Shown: positions 39,880-49,182 of the stretch, piece by piece
Numbering within the stretch: the first letter of the stretch is position 1
How the letters are laid out: each line of letters starts with the position of its first letter
Assembly: GCA_002171615.1 (NCBI GenBank)
Contig: NHEF01000010.1
Coordinates: forward strand, 219,017-283,016
DNA: 64,000 nucleotides
Reading direction: 5' to 3'
Origin: Gammaproteobacteria bacterium TMED78
GTDB taxonomy: Bacteria > Pseudomonadota > Gammaproteobacteria > Steroidobacterales > Rariloculaceae
Notes under the pieces: model-generated
The model's database searches: none
What the model saw: the letters and a program-made list of their open reading frames with translations, nothing else
Told to the model about the DNA's origin: nothing
Position numbers and translations under genes: made by a program

Positions 39880-41691
39880 ATGGATTTACATATAATATTT
39901 GTCCTGCTATTAACTCCTTTAGCGCTATATCTATTCACTAGAGATAAGATACCTCTTGAAGCTTCTAGTCTATTAATTATCCTGATCCTAATGCTTTTTT
40001 TTCATTTTTTCCCATACATAACTGATAATCTTGAAATATCGCCAATCAAGTTTATTGCTGGCTTTGGAAATGAGGCAGTTATAACAATTGGTGCTTTAAT
40101 GATTATAGGGAAGAGCATCGAAAAAACAGGCGCTATTCAACCTTTAGCAAATTTATTAGCAAATTTCTGGAAAAATAAACCAAAAATAACTATTTTACTG
40201 ACTTTACTCTTGGCATGCCTTCTGAGTGGCTTTATCAATAATACTCCTGTAGTTATTATTTTGCTTCCAATGCTTATAGGGGTAGCTATTCGGAGTAAAT
40301 CTGCCCCCTCAACAATCCTTATGCCTATAGGATTTGCCACATTGATTGGTGGGATGGCTACCACAATAGGAACTTCTACAAATTTACTTATTGTAAATAT
40401 TGCTAGTGCACAAGGCATTATAGACTTTAAAATGTTTGACTTTGTTGTTCCTGTAGCCATTGTAGGTTTTTTTGGAATAGCCTATCTTTGGTTAATAGCC
40501 CCTAAATTACTTCCTGAGCGTGAACAGCCCCTTTCAGATAGATCGCCAAGAATTTTTGAGGCCTCTTTCTTTATAGAAGAAAACTGTAAATCATGTAATT
40601 TACCCTTCTCTGAAGTACTAGAGTTAACTGATAATGAAATGAAAGTTGATAGAATTGAGAGAGGTGAAGGCCTAATTGTAATTAAGCTTCCATCAGTTCA
40701 AATTCAAGCTGGAGATAGGTTAATTGTTCGAGACACTCCAGATAATCTAAAATTGTTTGAGGAACAATTAGGAGCTAATCTTCATAATAATAACTCTGAT
40801 AATAGAAAAAATAGTGTTATTGACCAACAGCACTTAGCAGAGATAGTTATAACAAGAGGATCTCTGTTCCATAGATCAACTCTTACTGATAGTAACTTTA
40901 TACAGCAAACAGGTCTCTTGCCTCTAGCATTAAATCAAGCTAAAGAATCAGAAGTAGAGCAATCAACGGGAAATATAAATTCTGCCTATTTAAGAGCAGG
41001 AGATATTTTATTAGTCCAAGGGTCTGATCAAAAAATAGAGGATTTAAAAAGCTCAGGTAAAGCACTGGTTCTTGATGGCACTACAGATCTACCAAGAACA
41101 CATAAATCAAGAAGAGCTATTTTTATTATGTCAGGAGTCATATTAGCTGCTGCTTCAGGTATTTTACCAATATCTATAAGTGCAGTCTTGGGCGTTGCTA
41201 TTCTCCTAGGATCTGGATGCCTTAACTGGCAAGAAGCCATGAGCGCCGTATCACTTCAAGTAATAATGGTAATAGTAGCAAGCTTAGCTTTAGGAGCCGC
41301 TATGATAGATACTGGCGCTGCTGTCCTTGTAGCTCAATTTTTTTCAGACTCTGTCAGGCATTTACCTATACCCTTAATCTTGAGCATGCTTATATTATTG
41401 ATGGCAGTACTTACTAACTTAATATCTAATGTTTCTACTGGTATAATTGGGACGCCAATAGCAATACAGATGGCATTACAGTTAGGATCTGATCCAATAC
41501 CTTTTATCCTTGCTGTGATTTTTGGTGCAAATATGAGCTTTGCAACTCCATATGGCTACCAGACGAATCTACTAATTTTTTCTGCTGGTGGTTATAAATT
41601 TAAAGACTTCATTAGAGTAGGTATACCTCTAATTTTTATAATGTGGATTGGCTTTTCACTTATATTACCTATTATTTACAAAATACATTAA
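39880..41691 (+). CDS. SLC13 family permease with RCK_C (TrkA-C) domains
   Basis: Polytopic; NNTPVVIILLPM, GTSTNLLIV, central soluble RCK_C-like segments; ATG at 39880 (track start is TTG at 39871). Confidence 0.88.
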   Translation: MDLHIIFVLLLTPLALYLFTRDKIPLEASSLLIILILMLFFHFFPYITDNLEISPIKFIAGFGNEAVITIGALMIIGKSIEKTGAIQPLANLLANFWKNKPKITILLTLLLACLLSGFINNTPVVIILLPMLIGVAIRSKSAPSTILMPIGFATLIGGMATTIGTSTNLLIVNIASAQGIIDFKMFDFVVPVAIVGFFGIAYLWLIAPKLLPEREQPLSDRSPRIFEASFFIEENCKSCNLPFSEVLELTDNEMKVDRIERGEGLIVIKLPSVQIQAGDRLIVRDTPDNLKLFEEQLGANLHNNNSDNRKNSVIDQQHLAEIVITRGSLFHRSTLTDSNFIQQTGLLPLALNQAKESEVEQSTGNINSAYLRAGDILLVQGSDQKIEDLKSSGKALVLDGTTDLPRTHKSRRAIFIMSGVILAAASGILPISISAVLGVAILLGSGCLNWQEAMSAVSLQVIMVIVASLALGAAMIDTGAAVLVAQFFSDSVRHLPIPLILSMLILLMAVLTNLISNVSTGIIGTPIAIQMALQLGSDPIPFILAVIFGANMSFATPYGYQTNLLIFSAGGYKFKDFIRVGIPLIFIMWIGFSLILPIIYKIH

Positions 41692-41697
41692 ATTATT

Positions 41698-43083
41698 ATG
41701 CAATCACAATTTGATATTATAACTGATCTAGATACACCTGTTTCTGCTTACCTGAAACTAAAAGAACTAAAACCCTGCTTCTTGTTAGAAAGCGTAGAAG
41801 GAGGAGAAAGTCTTGCTAGATATTCCTTTTTAGGACTAAATGCAAACCTAATTATAGAGCTTTCAGAAAACTATTTATTAATAGATGGTAAAAAAACACC
41901 AAGACCAAATAGTAAAACTGAATGGGTTGCAATGATGAGAAAATCAATCAACAAAAGTCCTGAGCTTTTTCCAAAAATTGATGGGCTTCCATTTTGTGGA
42001 GGGCTTGTGGGTACAACAGGATATGATGTAATTAATTTTTTTGAGAATCTTCCTGATAACCAGTCAGAATTAAAAAATCTACCACAAGCACTATATGTAT
42101 CTCCTTCTTCATTATTAGTTTTTGATCACTCTACTAGAAAGTCTGCTCTTCTTCATTCAGGCAGCAATGAAGAGAGGGAATCCTTAAGAAAAAAAATTAT
42201 ATCTTTGCTTAATCTTAAAAAGGACCTAAAACCTAAGTTAGGAAAATATAGTAATTTAGAAGCTAGTATCAATAAAAATAAGTTTATTGAAATAGTTAAA
42301 AAGTGCAAAGCTTATATAAAAAAAGGTGACATATACCAAATAGTAATGTCAATTAGATTTAGCGGCAAATCAGATGCTGATCCATTTCAGTGTTATAGAG
42401 CTATGAGAACAATAAACCCATCACCATATCTCTATTTTTTTGATGTAGGTAAAATTAAAATTTCTGGCTCTTCTCCTGAAGCTCTAGTCAAGCTAGAAGA
42501 TGGCCAAGCTATATTAAATCCAATAGCTGGAACTAAGCCAAGGGGTAGCTCAAAAGAGCAAGATATATTGATGGAAAAAGAGCTACTTAATGACCCGAAA
42601 GAAAATGCAGAGCACGTCATGCTAGTTGATTTAGCTAGAAATGATTTAGGTAGAGTTGCTTCTGCGGGATCTATAAATGTAGACCCTTATAGGAAGATTG
42701 AAAGATATAGTCACGTTATGCATATTGTTAGTGGTGTCAAAGGAAGATTAATAAAAAACAAAGATGCTCTGGATCTTTTTTCAGCTACTTTTCCAGCTGG
42801 AACACTTGTAGGCGCTCCTAAGATAAGAGCGATGGAGATCATTAGAAATCTTGAGCCCTGTGGTAGAGGATTATATGGTGGTACTATCGGGTATTTCTCA
42901 AAAAATGGTAACATGGATCAAGCAATTACAATTAGGACTATGGTATTTAATGAAGATGAAGTAAGTTTTCAGGCTGGTGCAGGCATAGTTGCTGATAGTA
43001 TTCCTGAAACAGAATATCAGGAGGTCCTTGCTAAAAGTGAAGTATTAAGAAAATCGTTAAAAATGGCAAGTGAGGGCCTATGA
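41698..43083 (+). CDS. trpE: Anthranilate synthase component I
   Basis: KKGDIYQIVMSIRFS; SGSSPEALVKLEDGQAILNPIAGTKPRG; ATFPAGTLVGAPKIRAMEII. Confidence 0.96.
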   Translation: MQSQFDIITDLDTPVSAYLKLKELKPCFLLESVEGGESLARYSFLGLNANLIIELSENYLLIDGKKTPRPNSKTEWVAMMRKSINKSPELFPKIDGLPFCGGLVGTTGYDVINFFENLPDNQSELKNLPQALYVSPSSLLVFDHSTRKSALLHSGSNEERESLRKKIISLLNLKKDLKPKLGKYSNLEASINKNKFIEIVKKCKAYIKKGDIYQIVMSIRFSGKSDADPFQCYRAMRTINPSPYLYFFDVGKIKISGSSPEALVKLEDGQAILNPIAGTKPRGSSKEQDILMEKELLNDPKENAEHVMLVDLARNDLGRVASAGSINVDPYRKIERYSHVMHIVSGVKGRLIKNKDALDLFSATFPAGTLVGAPKIRAMEIIRNLEPCGRGLYGGTIGYFSKNGNMDQAITIRTMVFNEDEVSFQAGAGIVADSIPETEYQEVLAKSEVLRKSLKMASEGL

Positions 43084-43655
43084 ATAATGAACTGCTATTA
43101 ATTGATAATTATGATTCATTTACATATAACTTAGTTCAAGCATTTAAAATATTGAAAGCAAATGTTGTTGTTTATAGGAATGATAAAATCAATAGCGAAA
43201 AAGCTAAAAAAATTAGACCAACACATCTTGTTATCTCTCCTGGCCCAGGAAGACCTGAACAAGCAGGAGTATCGTTAGAAATGATCGATATATTTCTAGG
43301 AAAGATTCCTATAATGGGGGTTTGTCTTGGACATCAATGCATTGTCCAATACTATGGAGGAGAAATAATATCAGCTAAATCTCTGATGCATGGCAAATCT
43401 TCAATGATTGAGCATGATGGTATCTCTATTTTCAGAAATATAGAAAGCCCATTAAGAGTCGGACGCTACCATTCTTTAGCAGCTAATAAAATAAATATGC
43501 CAACCAAACTAAAAGTCACTGCAAAAACCTTAGATAATGAGATAATGGGAGTTAGAGATGAAGCAAATAAGGTTGAAGGAGTTCAGTTTCATCCTGAGAG
43601 TGTTTTGACTCCAAATGGCCCTAAGCTTCTAGATAATTTCCTTAAAATAAAATAA
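43080..43655 (+). CDS. trpG: Anthranilate synthase component II (glutamine amidotransferase)
   Basis: LLIDNYDSFTYNLVQ; ISPGPGRPEQAG; GVCLGHQCI; GVQFHPESV. Confidence 0.97.
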   Translation: MNNELLLIDNYDSFTYNLVQAFKILKANVVVYRNDKINSEKAKKIRPTHLVISPGPGRPEQAGVSLEMIDIFLGKIPIMGVCLGHQCIVQYYGGEIISAKSLMHGKSSMIEHDGISIFRNIESPLRVGRYHSLAANKINMPTKLKVTAKTLDNEIMGVRDEANKVEGVQFHPESVLTPNGPKLLDNFLKIK

Positions 43656-43668
43656 TTTTTGTAAGCTA

Positions 43669-44691
43669 ATGAAAATTAAATCCACTGAAATACTAGAAAA
43701 ACTTATTCAAAAAGAAAATCTTAGTGAAGCTGAATCTCGCTGGATCCTCAATTCGATGGCTAGAAATAAAATTGAATATTCCAAAGCAGGTGCCTTGCTA
43801 ACATCTCTCAGAATTAAAGGAGAATCTTCTACTGAAATTCTTGGCTTTGCTGAGGCAATGAGAAGATTAACTTTAAAGCCAATTATTAAATCATCTGAAA
43901 ATACTGTTGATATAGTGGGAACTGGGGGCGATAAATCTGGTAGCCTAAATCTTTCTACTGGTAGCGCTATATTAACGGCAGCTTCAGGAATAAAAGTTAT
44001 TAAGCATGGCAGTAGATCAATATCAAGCAACTGTGGAAGTGCTGATGTGCTTGAGCAACTTGGAGTGCCTATACCACTAGATGAAAATCAAGCTGGTACC
44101 TATCTAGAGAAAAATGGATTTACTTTCCTTTTTGCACCTTATTACCACCCTGCAATGAAAAATATAGGTCCTGTAAGAAAAGATCTTGGCATTAGGACTA
44201 TATTCAATATTCTGGGGCCATTGACAAATCCAGCAGAGCCTCCATTTAACGTGATAGGAGCTTATAGCATTGAGGTAGCAGAACTAATGGCGGAGGCTTT
44301 ATCAGCTATGAAAATTAAACGTTGTTTCGTAATAAATGGAGCTCTTGGTTGGGATGAAGCTACGCCTATAGGGCCCTTCACTTGTTTTGATGTAGCTCCT
44401 GGAAAAATTCAGAAGACTATCCGCTCTCCAGAAGATTACGGCATACCAAGGTGTAGTAGTGATGACCTGCTTGGAAGTGATGCAGTGAATAACTGCATGA
44501 GAATGAAAAAAGCCCTTTCAGGTAAAGATACTCTAGCACACAGAAATGCTTTAATTTTAGGTGCATCATTAGCGATAGAGGTTACTAATACAGAAAGAAA
44601 TGCAAAGGATTCGTTCTTATTGGCAAAAAAAACTATAGAAGATGGTTCATCCGCCCAATTAATTAAAAAAATAAAGAATCATGGAAAATAG
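43669..44691 (+). CDS. trpD: Anthranilate phosphoribosyltransferase
   Basis: VDIVGTGGDKSGSLNLSTGSAI; KHGSRSISSNCGSADVLEQLG; GPLTNPA. Confidence 0.97.
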   Translation: MKIKSTEILEKLIQKENLSEAESRWILNSMARNKIEYSKAGALLTSLRIKGESSTEILGFAEAMRRLTLKPIIKSSENTVDIVGTGGDKSGSLNLSTGSAILTAASGIKVIKHGSRSISSNCGSADVLEQLGVPIPLDENQAGTYLEKNGFTFLFAPYYHPAMKNIGPVRKDLGIRTIFNILGPLTNPAEPPFNVIGAYSIEVAELMAEALSAMKIKRCFVINGALGWDEATPIGPFTCFDVAPGKIQKTIRSPEDYGIPRCSSDDLLGSDAVNNCMRMKKALSGKDTLAHRNALILGASLAIEVTNTERNAKDSFLLAKKTIEDGSSAQLIKKIKNHGK

Positions 44692-45529
44692 TACTTTCTT
44701 AAAAAAAATGGCTGAAAGTAGCTATGAAAGAGTTGCTAAAGCTAAATTAATAGAATCTGAATTTAAACTATCTAAGGCAGCAAAAGAATCTATAGCTCCG
44801 CCTTTAATCTATAAAAACTATTTTAATATCATAGCAGAAATAAAAAAACGCTCTCCAGCTAATGGGATGCTAGGAAGTGCTAATTTTGATCTTGAAAGTC
44901 AATTAAAATCATATGCATCTGCTAAACCTTTAGCTGTCTCTATTTTAACTGAATCGGAAAAATTTAAAGGTAGCCTAGATGATCTCTCGGTTGCATCAAA
45001 AATAATGAAGGAATATAACATACCAGTCATGAGAAAAGATTTTTTAGTTGATCCCTATCAACTATTAGAAGCAAAAAAATTAGGAGCTAGTGGCGCTCTT
45101 CTTATAGCCTCTATACTCTCAGATGATCAGCTTGATACCTTATTAGCCTGTGCAGCTGAAAATGACTTATTTATTCTTTTGGAATCATTCGACTATCATG
45201 ATATTGAAAAAATTAATAAGTGTGCTCTTGATAAATATATAAATCAGGGATGTTCTATTTTATCTGGAGTTAATTGTAGAAATCTTAAAAATCTGGCTAT
45301 CGATTTCGAACGATTTAAAGAACTATCAAGCTTATTGCCTGAACAAACTATCAAAGTGGCTGAAAGTGGAATAGAAAAAAAAGAACATGTGAAAAAAATA
45401 GTAGGCTTAGGCTACTCAGTAGCTTTAATAGGATCGATCCTTATGAAAAGTCCTAATCCTGAACAATTATTAAAAGATTTAATAAAAACTGGAAGATCTG
45501 AAGTAGAGGTAATAAAAGATTGTTCATAA
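44681..45529 (+). CDS. trpC: Indole-3-glycerol phosphate synthase
   Basis: IIAEIKKRSPANGML; AVSILTE; PVMRKDFLVDPYQLLEA; VAESGI. Confidence 0.96.
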   Translation: MENSTFLKKMAESSYERVAKAKLIESEFKLSKAAKESIAPPLIYKNYFNIIAEIKKRSPANGMLGSANFDLESQLKSYASAKPLAVSILTESEKFKGSLDDLSVASKIMKEYNIPVMRKDFLVDPYQLLEAKKLGASGALLIASILSDDQLDTLLACAAENDLFILLESFDYHDIEKINKCALDKYINQGCSILSGVNCRNLKNLAIDFERFKELSSLLPEQTIKVAESGIEKKEHVKKIVGLGYSVALIGSILMKSPNPEQLLKDLIKTGRSEVEVIKDCS

Positions 45530-46107
45530 AAATTTGTGGTCTTAACTCAATAGAAGCTATAGAAAGCTCTATATCAAATGGAGCTGATGCGATAGGGTTT
45601 GTTTTTGCTGAATCACCTAGAAAAGTCTCTCCAGAAAAAGCTTTATCTCTTTGTAAAAACTTACCGAAGAAACTTATAAAGGTAGCAGTTACTAAAAATC
45701 CTTCCAAAAAGCTTTTTAAAGAAATTATTAATATTTTTAAACCTGACTGGATCCAAGGAGAGGCAAACGATTTACTATCTTCAAAAATACTAAATAAATC
45801 TTCTATATTACCCGTTTTTAGAGACAGCCAACCAATAATTCATACCTATCCTTCAAGGATATTATACGAGGGGGAAAACAGTGGAAAATCAGAAATTGCT
45901 AACTGGGGGAAAGCTGCAAAGATATCAGAAAGAACACAATTAATTCTTGCTGGAGGTTTAAACTTAACTAATATTGAGAAAGCTATTAAAATAGTATCAC
46001 CTTGGGGCGTTGATATCTCTTCAGGTGTTGAAAGTAAATTAGGAATTAAGGATCCAAAAAAAATTAGTGCCTTTATAAGCCTTGTAAGAAGCATGGAGAA
46101 AAGCTGA
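45520..46107 (+). CDS. trpF: Phosphoribosylanthranilate isomerase
   Basis: KICGLNSIEAIESSISNGADAIGFVFAESPRKVSPEKA; LAGGLN; GVDISSGVESK. Confidence 0.95.
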   Translation: MFIKICGLNSIEAIESSISNGADAIGFVFAESPRKVSPEKALSLCKNLPKKLIKVAVTKNPSKKLFKEIINIFKPDWIQGEANDLLSSKILNKSSILPVFRDSQPIIHTYPSRILYEGENSGKSEIANWGKAAKISERTQLILAGGLNLTNIEKAIKIVSPWGVDISSGVESKLGIKDPKKISAFISLVRSMEKS

Positions 46108-47364
46108 ATGAAAACTACTAATGATCAGAAAGAGCTACTTGACAGGCTTCTAAGAGGAGATCTACCAGACAAAGAGGGTAGGTTTGGCCCCTTCGGCGGG
46201 AGATATGTCCCTGAAACTCTAATGCCTGCAATAAATAAATTAACTGATGGTGTCTTAAGGCTTCTGCCATCTGAGAATTTTAAAAAGAGGCTTAACTATG
46301 AATTAAAATCATGGGTAGGAAGGCCTACAGCCATGACAAATGCAAAAGCTTTATCTGAGTTATGGGGCTCAGAGGTGTGGCTTAAAAGAGAAGACTTAGC
46401 ACATACGGGTGCTCATAAAATTAATAACGCTATTGGTCAAGCCATACTTGCTCAAGAGCTAGGCGCAACAAGAATAGTAGCTGAGACAGGAGCGGGACAG
46501 CATGGAGTTGCTTCAGCTGCTGCTTGCGCAAGACTTGGGCTTCCATGCACAGTATATATGGGTCAAATTGATATAGAAAGACAAGCTCCTAATGTAGAGA
46601 GAATGTACCGCCTTGGAGCAAAAGTAGTTCCTGTAACCTCAGGGGATAGTACATTAAGAGCCGCTATTGATGAGGCGATGAGAGATTGGGTTTCTGATCC
46701 AGTTAACACGCATTATATAATTGGCTCAGCAGTTGGGGCTCATCCATACCCTTATCTTGTTCGTGAACTTCAATCTATAATTGGGAAAGAAGCTAAATCT
46801 CAATTGGAAGAAATAGCTGGCTTACCAGATGCTATTTTTGCCTGTGTTGGAGGAGGATCGAATGCTATAGGACTTTTTCATCCTTTCCTTGGTGATAAAA
46901 ACATAAAACTCATTGGGATTGAGGCTGGTGGAAAAGGAAAAAAACTAGGTGATAATGCCGCAACATTGAGTTCTGGAAATAAAACTGGAGTTCTTCATGG
47001 TGCACAATCTATATTACTATACGATGAAAATGGCCAGATACAAGAGACTCATTCTGTTTCTGCTGGCTTGGACTATCCTGGTGTTGGCCCAGAACATTCT
47101 TTTCTTAAGTATGTAGGAAGAGTTGAATACAAAAATGCAACAGATAGTGAAGCATTAGATGCGCTAAAGGAATGTTGCTCATTAGAAGGAATACTTCCTG
47201 CGCTTGAAACTGCTCATGCTTTGGCTGGTGCAAAGAAATGGTCAAGTCAGAATAAAGGAAGTAGAATATTAATTGGTATGTCTGGAAGAGGTGATAAGGA
47301 TATGCCAATCTTAAGAAAGTACATTGGTATTGATAAGGATGATAAACCAAATGCTACCGTATAA
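46108..47364 (+). CDS. trpB: Tryptophan synthase beta chain
   Basis: GRFGPFGGRYVPETLMPA; LKREDLAHTGAHKINNAIGQ; CVGGGSNAIGLFHPF. Confidence 0.98.
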   Translation: MKTTNDQKELLDRLLRGDLPDKEGRFGPFGGRYVPETLMPAINKLTDGVLRLLPSENFKKRLNYELKSWVGRPTAMTNAKALSELWGSEVWLKREDLAHTGAHKINNAIGQAILAQELGATRIVAETGAGQHGVASAAACARLGLPCTVYMGQIDIERQAPNVERMYRLGAKVVPVTSGDSTLRAAIDEAMRDWVSDPVNTHYIIGSAVGAHPYPYLVRELQSIIGKEAKSQLEEIAGLPDAIFACVGGGSNAIGLFHPFLGDKNIKLIGIEAGGKGKKLGDNAATLSSGNKTGVLHGAQSILLYDENGQIQETHSVSAGLDYPGVGPEHSFLKYVGRVEYKNATDSEALDALKECCSLEGILPALETAHALAGAKKWSSQNKGSRILIGMSGRGDKDMPILRKYIGIDKDDKPNATV

Positions 47365-48115
47365 AAAACTTCAAGGTGCATTAAATAGTTCTCAAGGAAC
47401 TGCTCTGATCCCATTTATCACAGCAGGTTATCCTACATGCAATAGCTTTCTAAAAAACTTAGAAGAAATCAGCCAAATAGCAGATGCTATAGAAATAGGT
47501 GTTCCATTCACTGATCCACTTGCTGACGGAGTAACAGTTCAAAAGGCTAGCTTCCAAGCTCTAAAAAATGGAGTAAGCCTATCCTGGATATTTGACCAGC
47601 TATCAAATAAAAAATTTGAGATTAAAATACCTTTACTACTTATGAGTTATCTCAATCCGCTCTATGCATTTGGGTTTGATAGATTGGCTAAATATGCAAA
47701 AAATAATAATATAAATGGCATCATAGTACCAGATTTACCATTTGAAGAATGTGAGCCCCTTAAACGTTCGTTAGATAAAGAAGGTATAGCTTTAGTTCAA
47801 CTAGTTAGTCCTGAAACACCAGTTGATAGATTAGAAACTATTTGCAAAAAAAGTAGGGGATTTGTATATGCTGTGACAAGAACAGGTATTACTGGAAAAG
47901 AAACCTCATTACCAAAAAATTTAACTAATTATTTAGATACTGTAAAAGAATTATCTCCAATTCCTGTTTGTGCAGGATTTGGCGTAAGAAAAAGAGAGCA
48001 AGTCAAGCTTATATCAAAACATGCTGATGGTGTAATAGTTGGATCAGCCCTACTCAAGATTATTGAAGGAAATAAAGATATTGTTAAATTTCTTAGCAGC
48101 TTAAAAGATTTTTAG
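47351..48115 (+). CDS. trpA: Tryptophan synthase alpha chain
   Basis: ALIPFITAGYP; AIEIGVPFTDPLADGVTVQKAS; GVIVGSALLKII; start at MLPYKKL, overlapping trpB by 14 nt. Confidence 0.96.
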   Translation: MLPYKKLQGALNSSQGTALIPFITAGYPTCNSFLKNLEEISQIADAIEIGVPFTDPLADGVTVQKASFQALKNGVSLSWIFDQLSNKKFEIKIPLLLMSYLNPLYAFGFDRLAKYAKNNNINGIIVPDLPFEECEPLKRSLDKEGIALVQLVSPETPVDRLETICKKSRGFVYAVTRTGITGKETSLPKNLTNYLDTVKELSPIPVCAGFGVRKREQVKLISKHADGVIVGSALLKIIEGNKDIVKFLSSLKDF

Positions 48116-48140
48116 CTTTAAAATAATTTAAATAGCATAA

Positions 48141-48452
48141 ATGATAAAATTAACATCAGGTGATTCTATTTTTGATATAAAACACTTAGAAAACCTACTA
48201 AAGGCTAATGGCATTGAATGTATTATTAAAAATGAACATTTAGTAGGAGGCCTAGGAGAAATACCATTTATAGAATGTCTACCTGAATTATGGCTAATTG
48301 ATGATAAGAAATTAAAATACTCAAAAGAAATAATTTCTAACGCACATAAGCTTCATAAAAAGAATGTAGAATGGTGCTGTAAAAAATGTAACGAAATAAA
48401 CGAATATCAGTTTGCTATTTGCTGGAAATGTGAAGAAGAGAATCATGAATAA
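48141..48452 (+). CDS. DUF2007-type protein with C-terminal zinc-ribbon
   Basis: ANGIECIIKNEHLVGGLGEIPF...CLPELWL; WCCKKCNEINEYQFAICWKC. Confidence 0.8.
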   Translation: MIKLTSGDSIFDIKHLENLLKANGIECIIKNEHLVGGLGEIPFIECLPELWLIDDKKLKYSKEIISNAHKLHKKNVEWCCKKCNEINEYQFAICWKCEEENHE

Positions 48453-49182
48453 CAATAAAAAAATAACTGCCTCTATCCTAATAATAGGAAATGAAATACT
48501 TTCTGGTAAAACACAAGATACAAATTTAAAATATCTTGGGCTAGAATTAGCTACTCTAGGGATTAATCTAGTTGAAGTAAGGGTTCTTCCTGATGAAGAA
48601 GATATTATTATTTCTACACTAAATTTTTGTAGATCAAAATATAACTATGTATTCACAACAGGAGGGATTGGGCCTACCCACGATGATATAACTGCTAAAT
48701 GTGTTGCAAAGGCTTTTAATAGAAATCTATTAGTAAATGAAGAAGCTGTAAAAAGGCTAATGAGCAATCCAAATAAAAATTATGAATTAAATGAAGCTAG
48801 AATGAAAATGGCTACATTACCATCTGGAGCAAATTTAATTGACAATCCCGTTAGCTATGCACCCGGATTTAATTTAGATAATGTATATGTTTTAGCTGGT
48901 ATCCCTAGTGTAGCTAAAGCAATGTTTGAAACTTTTAAGCATAAGCTTGAAACTAATGACCCTATCGAATCTGATAGTATTGATATATATCTTAGAGAAG
49001 GAGATATAGCTGAGCCACTTAGCATCATAGCTAAAAAATATTCTTATGTTGATATAGGAAGCTATCCATTTTCTAAGGATGGTAAATATGGCGCTACAAT
49101 TGTAGTAAGGGGAACAGATAAAGAATTAATTAAAAAAGTAATAGATGAGGTATTCAATATTATGGATAAGATTACTTCCTAA
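48445..49182 (+). CDS. Molybdopterin-binding/CinA N-terminal-like domain protein
   Basis: ILIIGNEILSGKTQDTN; FTTGGIGPTHDDITAKCVAKAF; start moved to MNNNKKITA. Confidence 0.9.
   Translation: MNNNKKITASILIIGNEILSGKTQDTNLKYLGLELATLGINLVEVRVLPDEEDIIISTLNFCRSKYNYVFTTGGIGPTHDDITAKCVAKAFNRNLLVNEEAVKRLMSNPNKNYELNEARMKMATLPSGANLIDNPVSYAPGFNLDNVYVLAGIPSVAKAMFETFKHKLETNDPIESDSIDIYLREGDIAEPLSIIAKKYSYVDIGSYPFSKDGKYGATIVVRGTDKELIKKVIDEVFNIMDKITS

Noticed and set aside
39754-41697. Trp leader peptide/attenuator upstream of trpE
   Set aside because: Only 6 nt separate the permease stop and trpE; I found no short ORF with tandem Trp codons upstream of the permease.
35711-46094. Minus-strand ORFs within aroB, dgt, pyrF, SLC13 permease and trp genes
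   Set aside because: Antisense to confidently identified genes; composition mirrors the reverse complement of the real coding frame.
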